DNA from: Hyphomicrobiales bacterium
Lineage (GTDB): Bacteria; Pseudomonadota; Alphaproteobacteria; Rhizobiales; JAKIUO01
Reading direction: 5' to 3'
DNA length: 12,508 nucleotides
Assembly (NCBI GenBank): GCA_027069645.1
Contig: JALXEI010000270.1
Span: 1-12,508 of the forward strand
Positions 1 to 7,361 of this stretch are shown in pieces (the first letter of the stretch is position 1; each line of letters starts with the position of its first letter). The notes beneath the pieces were generated by a model. It saw only the letters and a list, made by a program, of their open reading frames with translations. It was not told where the DNA came from and searched no databases. Position numbers and translations under genes: made by a program.

Positions 1-390
1 ATTCTCCATCGCCTTGTAGACATTGGCGAGGGTTTGCGCCTCGACCCCTTGCGATGCATCGACCACCAGCAGCGAGCCCTCGACAGCGGCAAGGGAACGC
101 GAAACCTCATAGGCAAAGTCCACATGCCCCGGCGTGTCGATCAGATTCAACTGATAGGTCTGGCCGTCATGCGCCTTGTAGTCAAGACGCACCGTCTGGG
201 CCTTGATGGTGATGCCGCGTTCGCGCTCGATCTCCATATTGTCGAGCACCTGCTCCTTCATATCGCGCGAGGCCAGCCCGCCGGTCACCTGTATCAGGCG
301 ATCGGCAAGGGTGGATTTGCCGTGGTCAATATGGGCAACAATGGAAAAATTACGGATCCGCTCGGGCGGTGTAGGTTGTTTCTTGCTCAT
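1..390 (-). CDS. lepA: Elongation factor 4 (LepA), N-terminal part, cut by window edge
   Basis: Reading the minus strand from the ATG at 388-390 gives 130 codons with no stop up to the window edge, so only the N-terminal GTPase part is present. The G1 P-loop AHIDHGKS lies at about residues 19-26, the switch I/G2 segment RGITIKAQT at about 59-67, and the G3 motif DTPGH at about 86-90. The segment MEIERERGITIKAQTV is characteristic of LepA/EF4 rather than EF-G or TypA. LepA is a cytoplasmic ribosome-associated GTPase that acts on translation (back-translocation in vitro, 30S biogenesis in vivo). The start fits because RIRNFSIVAHIDHGKS sits at the usual distance from the N-terminus. The Shine-Dalgarno sequence is weak. 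The gene is divergent from the exported-protein gene at 679, leaving a 288-bp shared upstream region in which I see only a small GACCGG/CCGGTC hairpin (502-519). Confidence 0.96.
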   Translation of the reverse strand, partial: MSKKQPTPPERIRNFSIVAHIDHGKSTLADRLIQVTGGLASRDMKEQVLDNMEIERERGITIKAQTVRLDYKAHDGQTYQLNLIDTPGHVDFAYEVSRSLAAVEGSLLVVDASQGVEAQTLANVYKAMEN

Positions 391-678
391 ATGACGCTTT
401 TATCACGAGTTGCGGGGAAAAGAAAAAGGATCGAACAGCCATGTACGATCAGCGACATCCCTCCGATTTACTGTGAACGTCTTGTCTTGTCGATCAAAAA
501 CGACCGGTTTCCCCCGGTCAGGCTGGAAAGGGGCATCTGGTCCGCTTTTTGCTTTCCTGTTCACCAGGGTACAACCGCAGAGACTGACGAAATGAATCCG
601 ACGATTAGTCTGTACGAAATGAAAAAACCTCAATATATTGATTTGGTTCCATATTTTCCGATTTAGCGACGAAAGAAC

Positions 679-1422
679 ATGTATAAAATGGGGCGCTATA
701 CCCTATATATCACCTTTCTGATGTTCGCGATGGCGACCTTTGCCCGGGCAGGCGGTATCGAAAAGGATCCGACGCTCGACAAATCCGATCGGACGAATGA
801 TGGACTTGAGCCGCCAACCATTCCCTCATGGCAACTGCCTGCGGATGACAAAGCCGGCAAAAAGCCCCCGCAATTGCGCCCTTCCTTTCCTGCGGACAGC
901 TCCCGCACGGGAACAGAAAAGTCCGGGCACAGCAACAGCAAACGCCCCCCGGGGCCCGCTGCGACTGATGACAGGGAAACGCCGGCGGTCTCACACGAGG
1001 CGGATCAAAACGAGGCCCCGCAGCACCGCAAGGCGGTTGTCCTGACCCGGCAAATGCGGCAAATGATCCGCAAGAACAATCGTCAGGGGCGTGCACGTGG
1101 CCATATTAAAATATTTGCTCCCCAAGGAACCTGGGGCCCCCCTGTAAAAATTCAGTCCTGTTTTGGAGACAATATTTTAACCAGATTTACAGTCAGCGAT
1201 CCGGCAAATGCGGGCGATCTCGCTTTTCAGTTCCAGACCGTCCGCCGCAGAAACAGCCGTCCGGGGCGCAAGGGCTGGAAGCCCATCCGTCCAGGAGAGC
1301 TGATCAGGGGCCGCTATGTCTATCTGCGCGCCCGCAATCGGGACGAGGCCGGCATTGTAGCCTTGCGCGTCGTTGGCATCTGCATCGATGATCCCCCCCG
1401 CAAATATTTCCGACCGGAATAA
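679..1422 (+). CDS. Hypothetical exported protein, 247 aa, with Pro-rich linker and C-terminal beta-rich domain
   Basis: I do not recognise this protein. Residues 1-24 form a plausible Sec signal peptide: a short basic start, a hydrophobic core (about 8-20), then cleavage after FARA. Residues 25-118 are low-complexity, rich in Pro, Ser, Lys and Asp, and look like a disordered linker. Residues about 140-240 look folded and beta-rich, with alternating hydrophobic strands and only two cysteines (C161 and C235), which could pair in the periplasm or outside the cell. The start could be 679 or the in-frame ATG at 688; both leave the signal peptide intact and neither has a strong ribosome-binding site (GAAAGAA lies just upstream of 679). 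It stands alone on its strand, with lepA divergent upstream. The coding call rests on the signal peptide, the coherent domain layout and the lack of a better frame. Confidence 0.75.
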   Translation: MYKMGRYTLYITFLMFAMATFARAGGIEKDPTLDKSDRTNDGLEPPTIPSWQLPADDKAGKKPPQLRPSFPADSSRTGTEKSGHSNSKRPPGPAATDDRETPAVSHEADQNEAPQHRKAVVLTRQMRQMIRKNNRQGRARGHIKIFAPQGTWGPPVKIQSCFGDNILTRFTVSDPANAGDLAFQFQTVRRRNSRPGRKGWKPIRPGELIRGRYVYLRARNRDEAGIVALRVVGICIDDPPRKYFRPE

Positions 1423-1467
1423 TACGCGACGGCGCAGGCAAGGCCCCATACCAGTCGCCCTGAAGAT

Positions 1468-1483
1468 TAGGTCATAAACTCAT
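1468..1483 (+). repeat. Solo terminal-inverted-repeat fragment of the 8168-8427 element
   Basis: The 15-base string AGGTCATAAACTCAT (1469-1483), preceded by T, is identical to the start of the terminal inverted repeat of the MITE-like element in the 8.2-8.4 kb region. Sequence identity ends at GGGCC, and no matching opposite end (AGTTTATGACCT) occurs in the following 550 bases. This is probably a decayed or partial copy, or the end of a different element that uses the same terminal repeat. Confidence 0.5.
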
Positions 1484-1494
1484 GGGCCGGTAAA

Positions 1495-1564
1495 AAGCGG
1501 CTGTCGCCGCTTGTCTTCGCCAGACAGGCGTGCTGCGCGCACAGCATTGGGGATTTATCCCCAA
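1495..1564. other. Two small hairpins 3' of the exported-protein gene
   Basis: A perfect 7-bp stem AAGCGGC/GCCGCTT with a TGTC loop lies at 1495-1512. A second 7-bp stem TTGGGGA/TCCCCAA with a TTTA loop lies at 1547-1564. Neither is followed by a clear T-tract in either direction, so they are at best weak terminators for the 679-1422 gene. Bases 1565-1628 between these and the next repeat hold nothing I recognise. Confidence 0.4.
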
Positions 1565-1628
1565 ACCCCTCATTAAAGAGCGCTCCGCCACACGATCCCG
1601 TAATATGCGTCAGCATCGAGGGCGGTTG

Positions 1629-1886
1629 GTATCATACCAGAAAGCATAAAGATTGACCTTTGCATTTTGCTCAGGTCCGCAAACCATCTCGCTCCCCGGG
1701 CAGGCGCAGCGCAGAACCCGGGTCCAGGGCCGCAAGTGATATAGGTTTGTTCTTGTTTTCTTTTTCAAGCTGTTCCGTATTTTCTGCCCCTGGATACCGG
1801 ATCGGCGCTATCGCTTGTCAGGGAAGCGAGACATCAAGGCCGAAAGAGAAAGGTGAGTCAGCCTTTGTGCATTCCGGTCTCATATA
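1629..1886. repeat. Giant palindromic intergenic repeat, copy 1
   Basis: This is one of three related elements in the window. The outer ends are imperfect inverted repeats: ATACCAGAAAGCATAAAG... on the left, and the complement of ...CTTTGTGCATTCCGGTCT on the right. Inside these, a GC-rich left arm (about 1692-1726) pairs with a right arm (about 1790-1828). They flank a conserved core that starts GGGCCGCAAGTGATAT (1727-1742) and continues as a T-rich stretch. No transposase or other ORF of credible length is present. It lies between the convergent ends of the 679-1422 gene and the large lectin gene. Confidence 0.75.
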
Positions 1887-1950
1887 TCCGGTTACCGGCA
1901 ACCCCATTCTTTCCTCAAACATGTTACGCGCAAATTCGGGGAGGGCCGGG

Positions 1951-1985
1951 CAAAAAGAAAGCTGCTCCGACACGAAGCAGCTTTC
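1951..1985 (-). terminator. Intrinsic terminator of the large PAN/lectin gene
   Basis: On the minus strand a perfect 10-bp stem GAAAGCTGCT/AGCAGCTTTC (1957-1966 with 1976-1985, 9-nt loop) is followed directly by TTTTT (complement of 1952-1956). It sits 51 bases past the stop codon of the 944-residue gene and is the best rho-independent terminator in the window. Confidence 0.85.
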
Positions 1986-2036
1986 CCGTTGTTCATCAAT
2001 TCGGGAGACAATCCGAAAGACGGATTACCTGCAAAC

Positions 2037-4871
2037 CTACCGCACGGTCGCGGTATAGATCAGGCTGCTGCTATTGGTCCCCCAGAGCTGTGATCCGTCT
2101 CCCACCGACAACTGCCGCAATGAACCCGACAATCTGATCCATTCACCGGTACGGCTATTGCGCCGGTAGATCTGGTTGGCAGGTGAAATGCCATAAACAT
2201 CGCCATTGGCAGAAACGGCGACCTGCTTCATGGTCCCGGCAACACGCACCCAGCGGCGGCGCCCGTTCCATTTGTAGATCTCGTTATTCCCGTTCACACC
2301 CCAGATATGACGACGGTTTCCGACCGAAATCTGCTTCAGTCGACCCCGTACCTGCAACCATCTGCGACCATTCCACTGGTAAATCTTGTTGGCGGCATTC
2401 ACACCCCAGACCGTACCGTCGGAACCGACAGCGACCTGTTTCAGTCGACCGCGTTTTTCGATCCACTGATTGCCACGCAAACGATAGACCCGGTCGTCTG
2501 TGCCAACACCCCAGACTTCGGCCGCCGTCCCCACTTCAATCTGTTTGAGACGCCCGCGCGCCGGGATCCAGCGACCACGCTGATAGAGATAGACACGATT
2601 GGCAGCATTTACACCCCAGACCGTACCATCGGCACCGACCGAAACCTGCCGCAACCCGCCTCTGACCCGTCGCCAGGCCACGGCTTCCACACGCGGTCCG
2701 ACAGGTTGCTCTTCGGCCCGGCGGCGACAGCGCTGCAATTTTGCGCGACGATCCGCCAGTTCATCACTGGCAGCCCCGAGGCCGTTAATACGACACCAGC
2801 GCAAATGACGCCGCTCGTTACCATGCCAGTTGCGACCACTGATGCGGCAGGCCAGCCGTCTTGCTCTTGTGAACTGGATCACGGAACGTTCGGCATAGTC
2901 CCGGCAATTGGCCAGATCCGAACCGGTATCAACCGGCGGGACAGGTACGGCAATCTGATCGTTGGCTATCTGATCCTCGACCTCACTGGAGGAAACAGCC
3001 CAGTAGCTGCCATAAGGCAGAGCTACAACGCCCAGAACCTCATTGGTATGATTGGTTTCGCGGTCCTTGCTCTGCTCTTCCTGCAATCTCAGTTGCACAC
3101 GACGTTCCCGGAGCTGACGATAGCGGATATCAAATGTATCAGCACCGTTGGAGGACTGTGCCGTTGCAAACAGGGCCGGGCGGGCACCCCCGAAACGACG
3201 AGGGAAACTGACCTGAAGCCATCTGTGGCTGACCCTTGAAACGCGCCCGCTCCACAGATTGGAATTCTCGTCCCGGCTGCCCTCGATCTGATGACGTCCC
3301 GGTGAAAGAGCCACAAACCCGACAATTTCACGGGTATGTCCCCGACGATCACTTTCCTGTTCACTGAGGGTCACCTGGAAACCGCGACGTGTCACCGAAC
3401 GGACACGGGCAACCACAGGGTCCGGTCCCTTGAAAGTCTGGGTTTGCGCCAGAACAACCGGCACCTGCCGCCAGCCGTGACTCAGATCGACATTCGACCA
3501 TTCGCGATTGACCAGATCGGCACCGGTCAGAATTGTGCCCGCCTCGATGACCATATCATCAAACCGATGAACACCTTTTTCGATCACCATATAGGACAGT
3601 GTTTCACGCACATGGGCCCCGTCCTTGCCAAATTCCTCGATACGGAATTCAAATCCGCGTCGGGTAACACGGCGGACACGGGCATGCGCCGGATCGCCAC
3701 CATTGAAGGAAACAGGCCCCATGATCACCACAGGATCCCTGAAGCGCTTTGTCAGACGCACGGTATGCCACTGACGGGCATTTCTCTGACGCACCTCGAC
3801 GCGACCGGTCTCCATGACCGGCGCTTGTGAACCCCGCCGGATACAACGGTTGATATAATTCGCCCGCAGCCTGTCCTTGCGGCGCATTTCACGACTGCCA
3901 AGCTTGCGGCAGGCCCTGTAGTGGACCCTGAATTCTGTTGACCAGGTACTGCCGGCAGGGCGACAGCCGTTCTGTTTGGCCCGGCGCACCTGGGCGAGGG
4001 CATTTTCGGCATAGGTTTCGCAACGCTCGATAAGCGCGCCACCACCGCGCCTTATACAGGCCGCCAGTTTTGCCTGGGCATCTTCCAGCACCCGGCGCCG
4101 TTTGCGCCGGCCATTGTCAAGGCACCATTCGTAAACCCGTTCATACTCCCGGTCCCAGTCACGATTGGTCGTTCGACAGTCATTTTCTTTCGCCTGCTCA
4201 AGAATATCCATTGCCGTGGCGGCATAGCGATCACAGACACTGTTACGAACCCGGCGCTGATCGCGACATTCGCGCAGTTTCTCGTCCCTGATTTCTGTTT
4301 CCCGGGCACTGCGGCGCGATGAACTGTCCATACACCAGCGATAATGAATCCTGTAGTTTCCATGCCATCTGTTACCACGATAACGGCAACGGTCAGCGAG
4401 GTTTTTATCCTGCTGTTCAATGGCTTTCTCGGCATAATCGGCGCATTGTTCCGCCTTGCTCGGGCGGCGGCGCCGGACAACCTTTTTCACCCCCGAAATA
4501 CAACATTCGTTAAACTGTTTTGGCCCGACAGCATGTTTGAGACGACACTGGGCCGGGATAATTTCCTCTCGCCCGCCAAAACCTATATTCAAATCCGGAC
4601 CAAGATTGAAATTGATGCCTTTTTTAACACGGGTGCGCTGTTTGATAAACGTCCAGGCCCGGCAACTGACATCCCTGTCACATGCGCGGCGACATTCGCT
4701 CGATTCGGCCCCTTCCCGCATGGTCAGAAACTTGTAATCCCCGCCGATCCTTATGGTATCGATTTCGGAAGCAAAAACCGATCCGACGGGCATAACAATC
4801 AGCAACAGCAATGCAAAAAAAGCACTTGCCATCCCCTTGCGGAAATATTTTTCCAGTATCTTCACCTGCAT
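2037..4871 (-). CDS. Large exported PAN / Cys-ruler-repeat / H-type lectin / tectonin-propeller protein, 944 aa
   Basis: The probable role is an exported multivalent carbohydrate-binding adhesin or lectin; no catalytic domain is visible. Order of parts: signal peptide 1-34 (hydrophobic 15-27, cleavage near VFA); PAN/apple domain about 39-130 (C60, C64, C70, C109, C123, C124), with a Gly/Asn-rich insertion at about 82-100; three cysteine-ruler repeats (C143/162/180/202, C213/232/250/272, C284/303/321/343); three H-type lectin domains about 355-433, 445-527 and 540-622, with the loop NGGDP at 390-394, KGPDP at 481-485 and degenerate NGADT at 575-579; a fourth Cys repeat (C656/675/693/715); and six tectonin repeats 735-944, with W/Y-G at 752, 787, 822, 857, 893 and 930. 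AWRR (732-735) may close the propeller. The ATG has a strong AAGGAGG 9 nt upstream, which favours it over M14. The protein is strikingly Arg-rich. The downstream end carries an intrinsic terminator. H-type lectins and tectonins are known sugar binders; ligand and localisation here are inference. Confidence 0.93.
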   Translation of the reverse strand: MQVKILEKYFRKGMASAFFALLLLIVMPVGSVFASEIDTIRIGGDYKFLTMREGAESSECRRACDRDVSCRAWTFIKQRTRVKKGINFNLGPDLNIGFGGREEIIPAQCRLKHAVGPKQFNECCISGVKKVVRRRRPSKAEQCADYAEKAIEQQDKNLADRCRYRGNRWHGNYRIHYRWCMDSSSRRSARETEIRDEKLRECRDQRRVRNSVCDRYAATAMDILEQAKENDCRTTNRDWDREYERVYEWCLDNGRRKRRRVLEDAQAKLAACIRRGGGALIERCETYAENALAQVRRAKQNGCRPAGSTWSTEFRVHYRACRKLGSREMRRKDRLRANYINRCIRRGSQAPVMETGRVEVRQRNARQWHTVRLTKRFRDPVVIMGPVSFNGGDPAHARVRRVTRRGFEFRIEEFGKDGAHVRETLSYMVIEKGVHRFDDMVIEAGTILTGADLVNREWSNVDLSHGWRQVPVVLAQTQTFKGPDPVVARVRSVTRRGFQVTLSEQESDRRGHTREIVGFVALSPGRHQIEGSRDENSNLWSGRVSRVSHRWLQVSFPRRFGGARPALFATAQSSNGADTFDIRYRQLRERRVQLRLQEEQSKDRETNHTNEVLGVVALPYGSYWAVSSSEVEDQIANDQIAVPVPPVDTGSDLANCRDYAERSVIQFTRARRLACRISGRNWHGNERRHLRWCRINGLGAASDELADRRAKLQRCRRRAEEQPVGPRVEAVAWRRVRGGLRQVSVGADGTVWGVNAANRVYLYQRGRWIPARGRLKQIEVGTAAEVWGVGTDDRVYRLRGNQWIEKRGRLKQVAVGSDGTVWGVNAANKIYQWNGRRWLQVRGRLKQISVGNRRHIWGVNGNNEIYKWNGRRRWVRVAGTMKQVAVSANGDVYGISPANQIYRRNSRTGEWIRLSGSLRQLSVGDGSQLWGTNSSSLIYTATVR

Positions 4872-5157
4872 GGGGGGATCCCTCCTTCATACGCCTGACA
4901 AGCCTTGAATGGCTGACCGGATGCCAATATTCGCCTGCTGGCCCCTGTTTTTCTCAATTGAGCAATAGTATGCCAGCAAGTTGGCAAAATTAAAACAGGG
5001 TACCGCACTTTTTTTGCCCGCCTCCAGCAGGGCTGCCGTAACCCTTTGTTTTAAAGGGAAACAACCCACCCGCAACAACAACCTATATCACCATAAAACC
5101 TGTTGTCAGCGGAGGATTTGACGACCTGATACAGCCCGCAACCGCCCTGGAAAGATG

Positions 5158-6576
5158 CTACCGGCGCTGACGCCCGAACGGCAGTCTGAAACCCAGTTTG
5201 CATGTCGACAAAACGGCCTTGCGCTCCAGCATCTTGCGCTTGCGGCGCACGGCCGAAACCTTTGTACACCATTTATAGTGACGAATATAACTGTCGTGCC
5301 AGTATTTGCCGCGATAGTTACAACCCCGCGCAACATTTTTCCGATACTGACGAACAGCGCGGACGGCATAGCGGTCGCAGGCCTCGTTATAGGGGCCGCC
5401 CCCACGTTCGAAACATTTCGAAAGCTCGGCTTCCCGGTATTTCAGTTCGCTCTCCCTGTTGACCTTCGAGGTCCTTGAGCACCAGGCAAAATGACGATCA
5501 TAGTTGGCCTGCCAGCGACGGCCTTTCAGGCCGCAATTCTGCTTGCGGTTGGAACGTGTCTGCTCGCTGGCGAGACGGGCATAATGGTCACAGGCAATCC
5601 TGCCTTCCGCGCCACTGCCTCCCTGGGCCAGACAACGTTCGAGCGCATGTTCACGAACCTCTATTTCATTTTTCACATCCCAGGGATCAACCTTCAGACA
5701 CCACTGATAGTGACGGCGATAGCTGTTGTTCCAGCGGGCATCGCGAAATCCGCATTCGTTGCGGCGCGCCTTGTCAAACTGTTTCAATGCTTTTTTCGCA
5801 TAGGTGTCGCAGCGCTCAATATAAGGCCCCCCGCCTCTGGCAAGGCAGGCTGACAGAAGCATACGGGCATCCCGCAGGGCATCCTCGTTGGCTGCATCGC
5901 CATTCTTGCGGCACCAGCCATAGGCGTCTTCATAATCTCCGAGCCAGGGGGTCTGCGTCAAACGGCAATTGTTCTCACCTGCCGCACGGGATATCTGTTC
6001 CGCTGTTTCCGCAAATCTTTGACAGTGACGATTGATGCGGCGCCGGTTTTGTTCGCAGCGACGCAGCGCCTGTTTGCGTTTTTTTACCAGCAGCACCCTT
6101 TGCCTTGGCGTCATGGCCAGACAGGCGCGAAAATGCGTCTTGTAACGATCATTCCAGTCCTCACCGCGATAGCCGCATTTGCGGAACAGGTTTTCATCCT
6201 GCTGATCGACTGCCAGAGAAGCGAAATCCGCACAGATTTCACGCCGGGTCTTTTTCTTCGCTATTTTCCGCACACCGGAAACACAGCATTTGCTGGGGCG
6301 GGCCGGTGCAATGAAACGTTTCAGACGGCATTGTCGACTGGGTCGGATATAGGTCCAGGACTTGCAGCGGGAATCCTCACGGCAACTGTCCTCGCACCAG
6401 CGGTAACCGGCACCGGCAGGAACGCGAAGATAGCTGTAATCCCCGCCGATGCGGATCTGGTTACCCTGGGCCGCCTGCACCCGGGAAAAAGAGACGGTGA
6501 CAAAAAAAATCGCCATGATCAGAAACATGACAGAAACAATAGAATGACCCGTTGTCAATCGACGCCTTTCGCGCAT
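5158..6576 (-). CDS. Exported PAN-domain protein with five Cys-ruler repeats, 472 aa (paralogue of the 944-aa protein)
   Basis: The N-terminus has a basic stretch followed by a hydrophobic segment at about 12-30, ending near VQAA: a signal peptide, or an uncleaved anchor. A PAN/apple domain follows at about 40-102 (C61, C65, C71, C83, C97, C98), opening IRIGGDY and ending CCVSGVRK as in the neighbouring 944-residue protein. The rest is five tandem units with cysteines at 115/134/152/174, 185/204/222/244, 256/275/293/315, 329/348/366/388 and 400/419/437/459. The spacing is identical in every unit. There are no lectin or tectonin domains, and the protein ends 13 residues after the last Cys. By hand count it has about 105 Arg+Lys against about 49 Asp+Glu, so it is very basic. 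It lies 286 bp upstream of the paralogue on the same strand. That gap (4872-5157) has no gene, only a weak CCCTTT/AAAGGG hairpin at 5042-5058, so co-transcription is possible but not shown. The ATG is preceded by GAGG about 11 nt away. I know no name for the repeat. Confidence 0.93.
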   Translation of the reverse strand: MRERRRLTTGHSIVSVMFLIMAIFFVTVSFSRVQAAQGNQIRIGGDYSYLRVPAGAGYRWCEDSCREDSRCKSWTYIRPSRQCRLKRFIAPARPSKCCVSGVRKIAKKKTRREICADFASLAVDQQDENLFRKCGYRGEDWNDRYKTHFRACLAMTPRQRVLLVKKRKQALRRCEQNRRRINRHCQRFAETAEQISRAAGENNCRLTQTPWLGDYEDAYGWCRKNGDAANEDALRDARMLLSACLARGGGPYIERCDTYAKKALKQFDKARRNECGFRDARWNNSYRRHYQWCLKVDPWDVKNEIEVREHALERCLAQGGSGAEGRIACDHYARLASEQTRSNRKQNCGLKGRRWQANYDRHFAWCSRTSKVNRESELKYREAELSKCFERGGGPYNEACDRYAVRAVRQYRKNVARGCNYRGKYWHDSYIRHYKWCTKVSAVRRKRKMLERKAVLSTCKLGFRLPFGRQRR

Positions 6577-6626
6577 ACCCGCTCAATCCTCATACCAGAT
6601 TTTCTTGCCTCAAAATATATTCATAT

Positions 6627-6673
6627 AAAAACCGACCGCTCCGAAAATGCAAAATCAGGAAGCCAGTGGTCGG
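6627..6673 (-). terminator. Possible intrinsic terminator between dodecin and the 472-aa gene
   Basis: On the minus strand CCGACCACT (complement of 6665-6673) pairs with AGCGGTCGG (complement of 6632-6640), 8 of 9 positions plus a wobble, and is followed by TTTTTATATG. The loop is long (about 24 nt), which weakens the call. If real, it separates dodecin transcription from the PAN-protein gene. Confidence 0.4.
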
Positions 6674-6867
6674 ATTTGTTTCACCGCCCCTACCCTAGCC
6701 GCGAACCCGTCTCCCTTGCAAGCCCCGCCGTACCGCAAAACAGAATGGAACGTATACCTTGCAAAATAACAACATGACCCGCGACACGCGCCGCGGGGCA
6801 GACCGGTTTGCCGATAGAACTGTCCGATCCTCCCCGCAACAGTTGCGCCGTATCTGCAACAGATCAA

Positions 6868-7071
6868 TCAGGATTCAAGTTCAAAGGACAGTTTAACCGT
6901 AACACGATAGCTGGTGATCTTGCCCCCCTTGACCGTTGCACTCTGGTCCTTGACCCAGACCGACCTGATTTTCTTTATGGTTTTCGAGGCTTTTTTTACC
7001 GCATTGTTTGCCGCATCGCTCCAGCTTTTTTCGCTGTCAGCCATGATCTCGACTACTTTGATGATCGCCAT
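6868..7071 (-). CDS. Dodecin family flavin-binding protein, 67 aa
   Basis: Dodecins are small cytoplasmic proteins that assemble into hollow dodecamers and bind riboflavin, FMN or lumichrome, acting as flavin stores or buffers. The sequence fits the family over its whole length: MAIIKVVEIMADSEKSW at the start (strand 1 into helix), the helix AANNAVKKASKTIKKI, then RSVWVKD with W39 at the position of the flavin-stacking Trp, and the closing strands YRVTVKLSFELE. I chose the ATG at 7069-7071 over the one at 7093-7095. A good AAAAGGAAC ribosome-binding site lies 7 nt before it, inside the longer reading, and family members begin with MA(I/V)xKVxEx. The gene stands alone, divergent from the DUF937-like gene; the 290-bp spacer has no clear promoter I would defend. 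Confidence 0.93.
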   Translation of the reverse strand: MAIIKVVEIMADSEKSWSDAANNAVKKASKTIKKIRSVWVKDQSATVKGGKITSYRVTVKLSFELES

Positions 7072-7361
7072 GAGAAATGTTCCTTTTTGCAACACCCGAA
7101 CTGAAATTTGTCACATCCGTGTCGTTTTTTTGTTCACTGCCACAAGAATACCGGATTTCACCCTGTATCTGAGCGTAATACACACGTCACAAAGACCTTA
7201 TACGATCAACCGCCGGAAATATCCATAGTCCGGCACGGTTCAGTGACCGGCCTGTCTGTTGTGCCGGAGTATGCGTAAAACGAGTACCACCAGGTTTCTT
7301 TTGACCGCAAGACTTCCGAACTACAACGCTACCGGTTATCGCGTTTGAAAGCGGGGTACAA

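Noticed and set aside
34..666. A 210-codon plus-strand frame overlapping lepA and the region before 679
   Set aside because: Its first half is antisense to the unmistakable lepA GTPase motifs; the second half is intergenic with no domain or ribosome-binding site.
1547..1564. TTTATCCCCAA as a possible DnaA box or origin element
   Set aside because: It lacks the TTATNCACA consensus, is a simple palindromic hairpin, and there are no clustered boxes or AT-rich unwinding region.
1660..2058. A 132-codon plus-strand frame across palindromic repeat copy 1
   Set aside because: It runs through the repeat and the minus-strand terminator of the lectin gene; composition is Ser/Arg-rich without structure.
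6019..6777. Long plus-strand frames opposite the two PAN/Cys-repeat genes (e.g. 2307-3239, 3336-3830, 4344-4898, 6019-6777)
   Set aside because: They are antisense to coding sequence with exact domain and cysteine periodicity, and have no recognisable features of their own.
7071..7095. A start for dodecin eight codons upstream (7095)
   Set aside because: The Shine-Dalgarno AAAAGGAAC lies inside that extension, and the family begins at MA(I/V)xKV.
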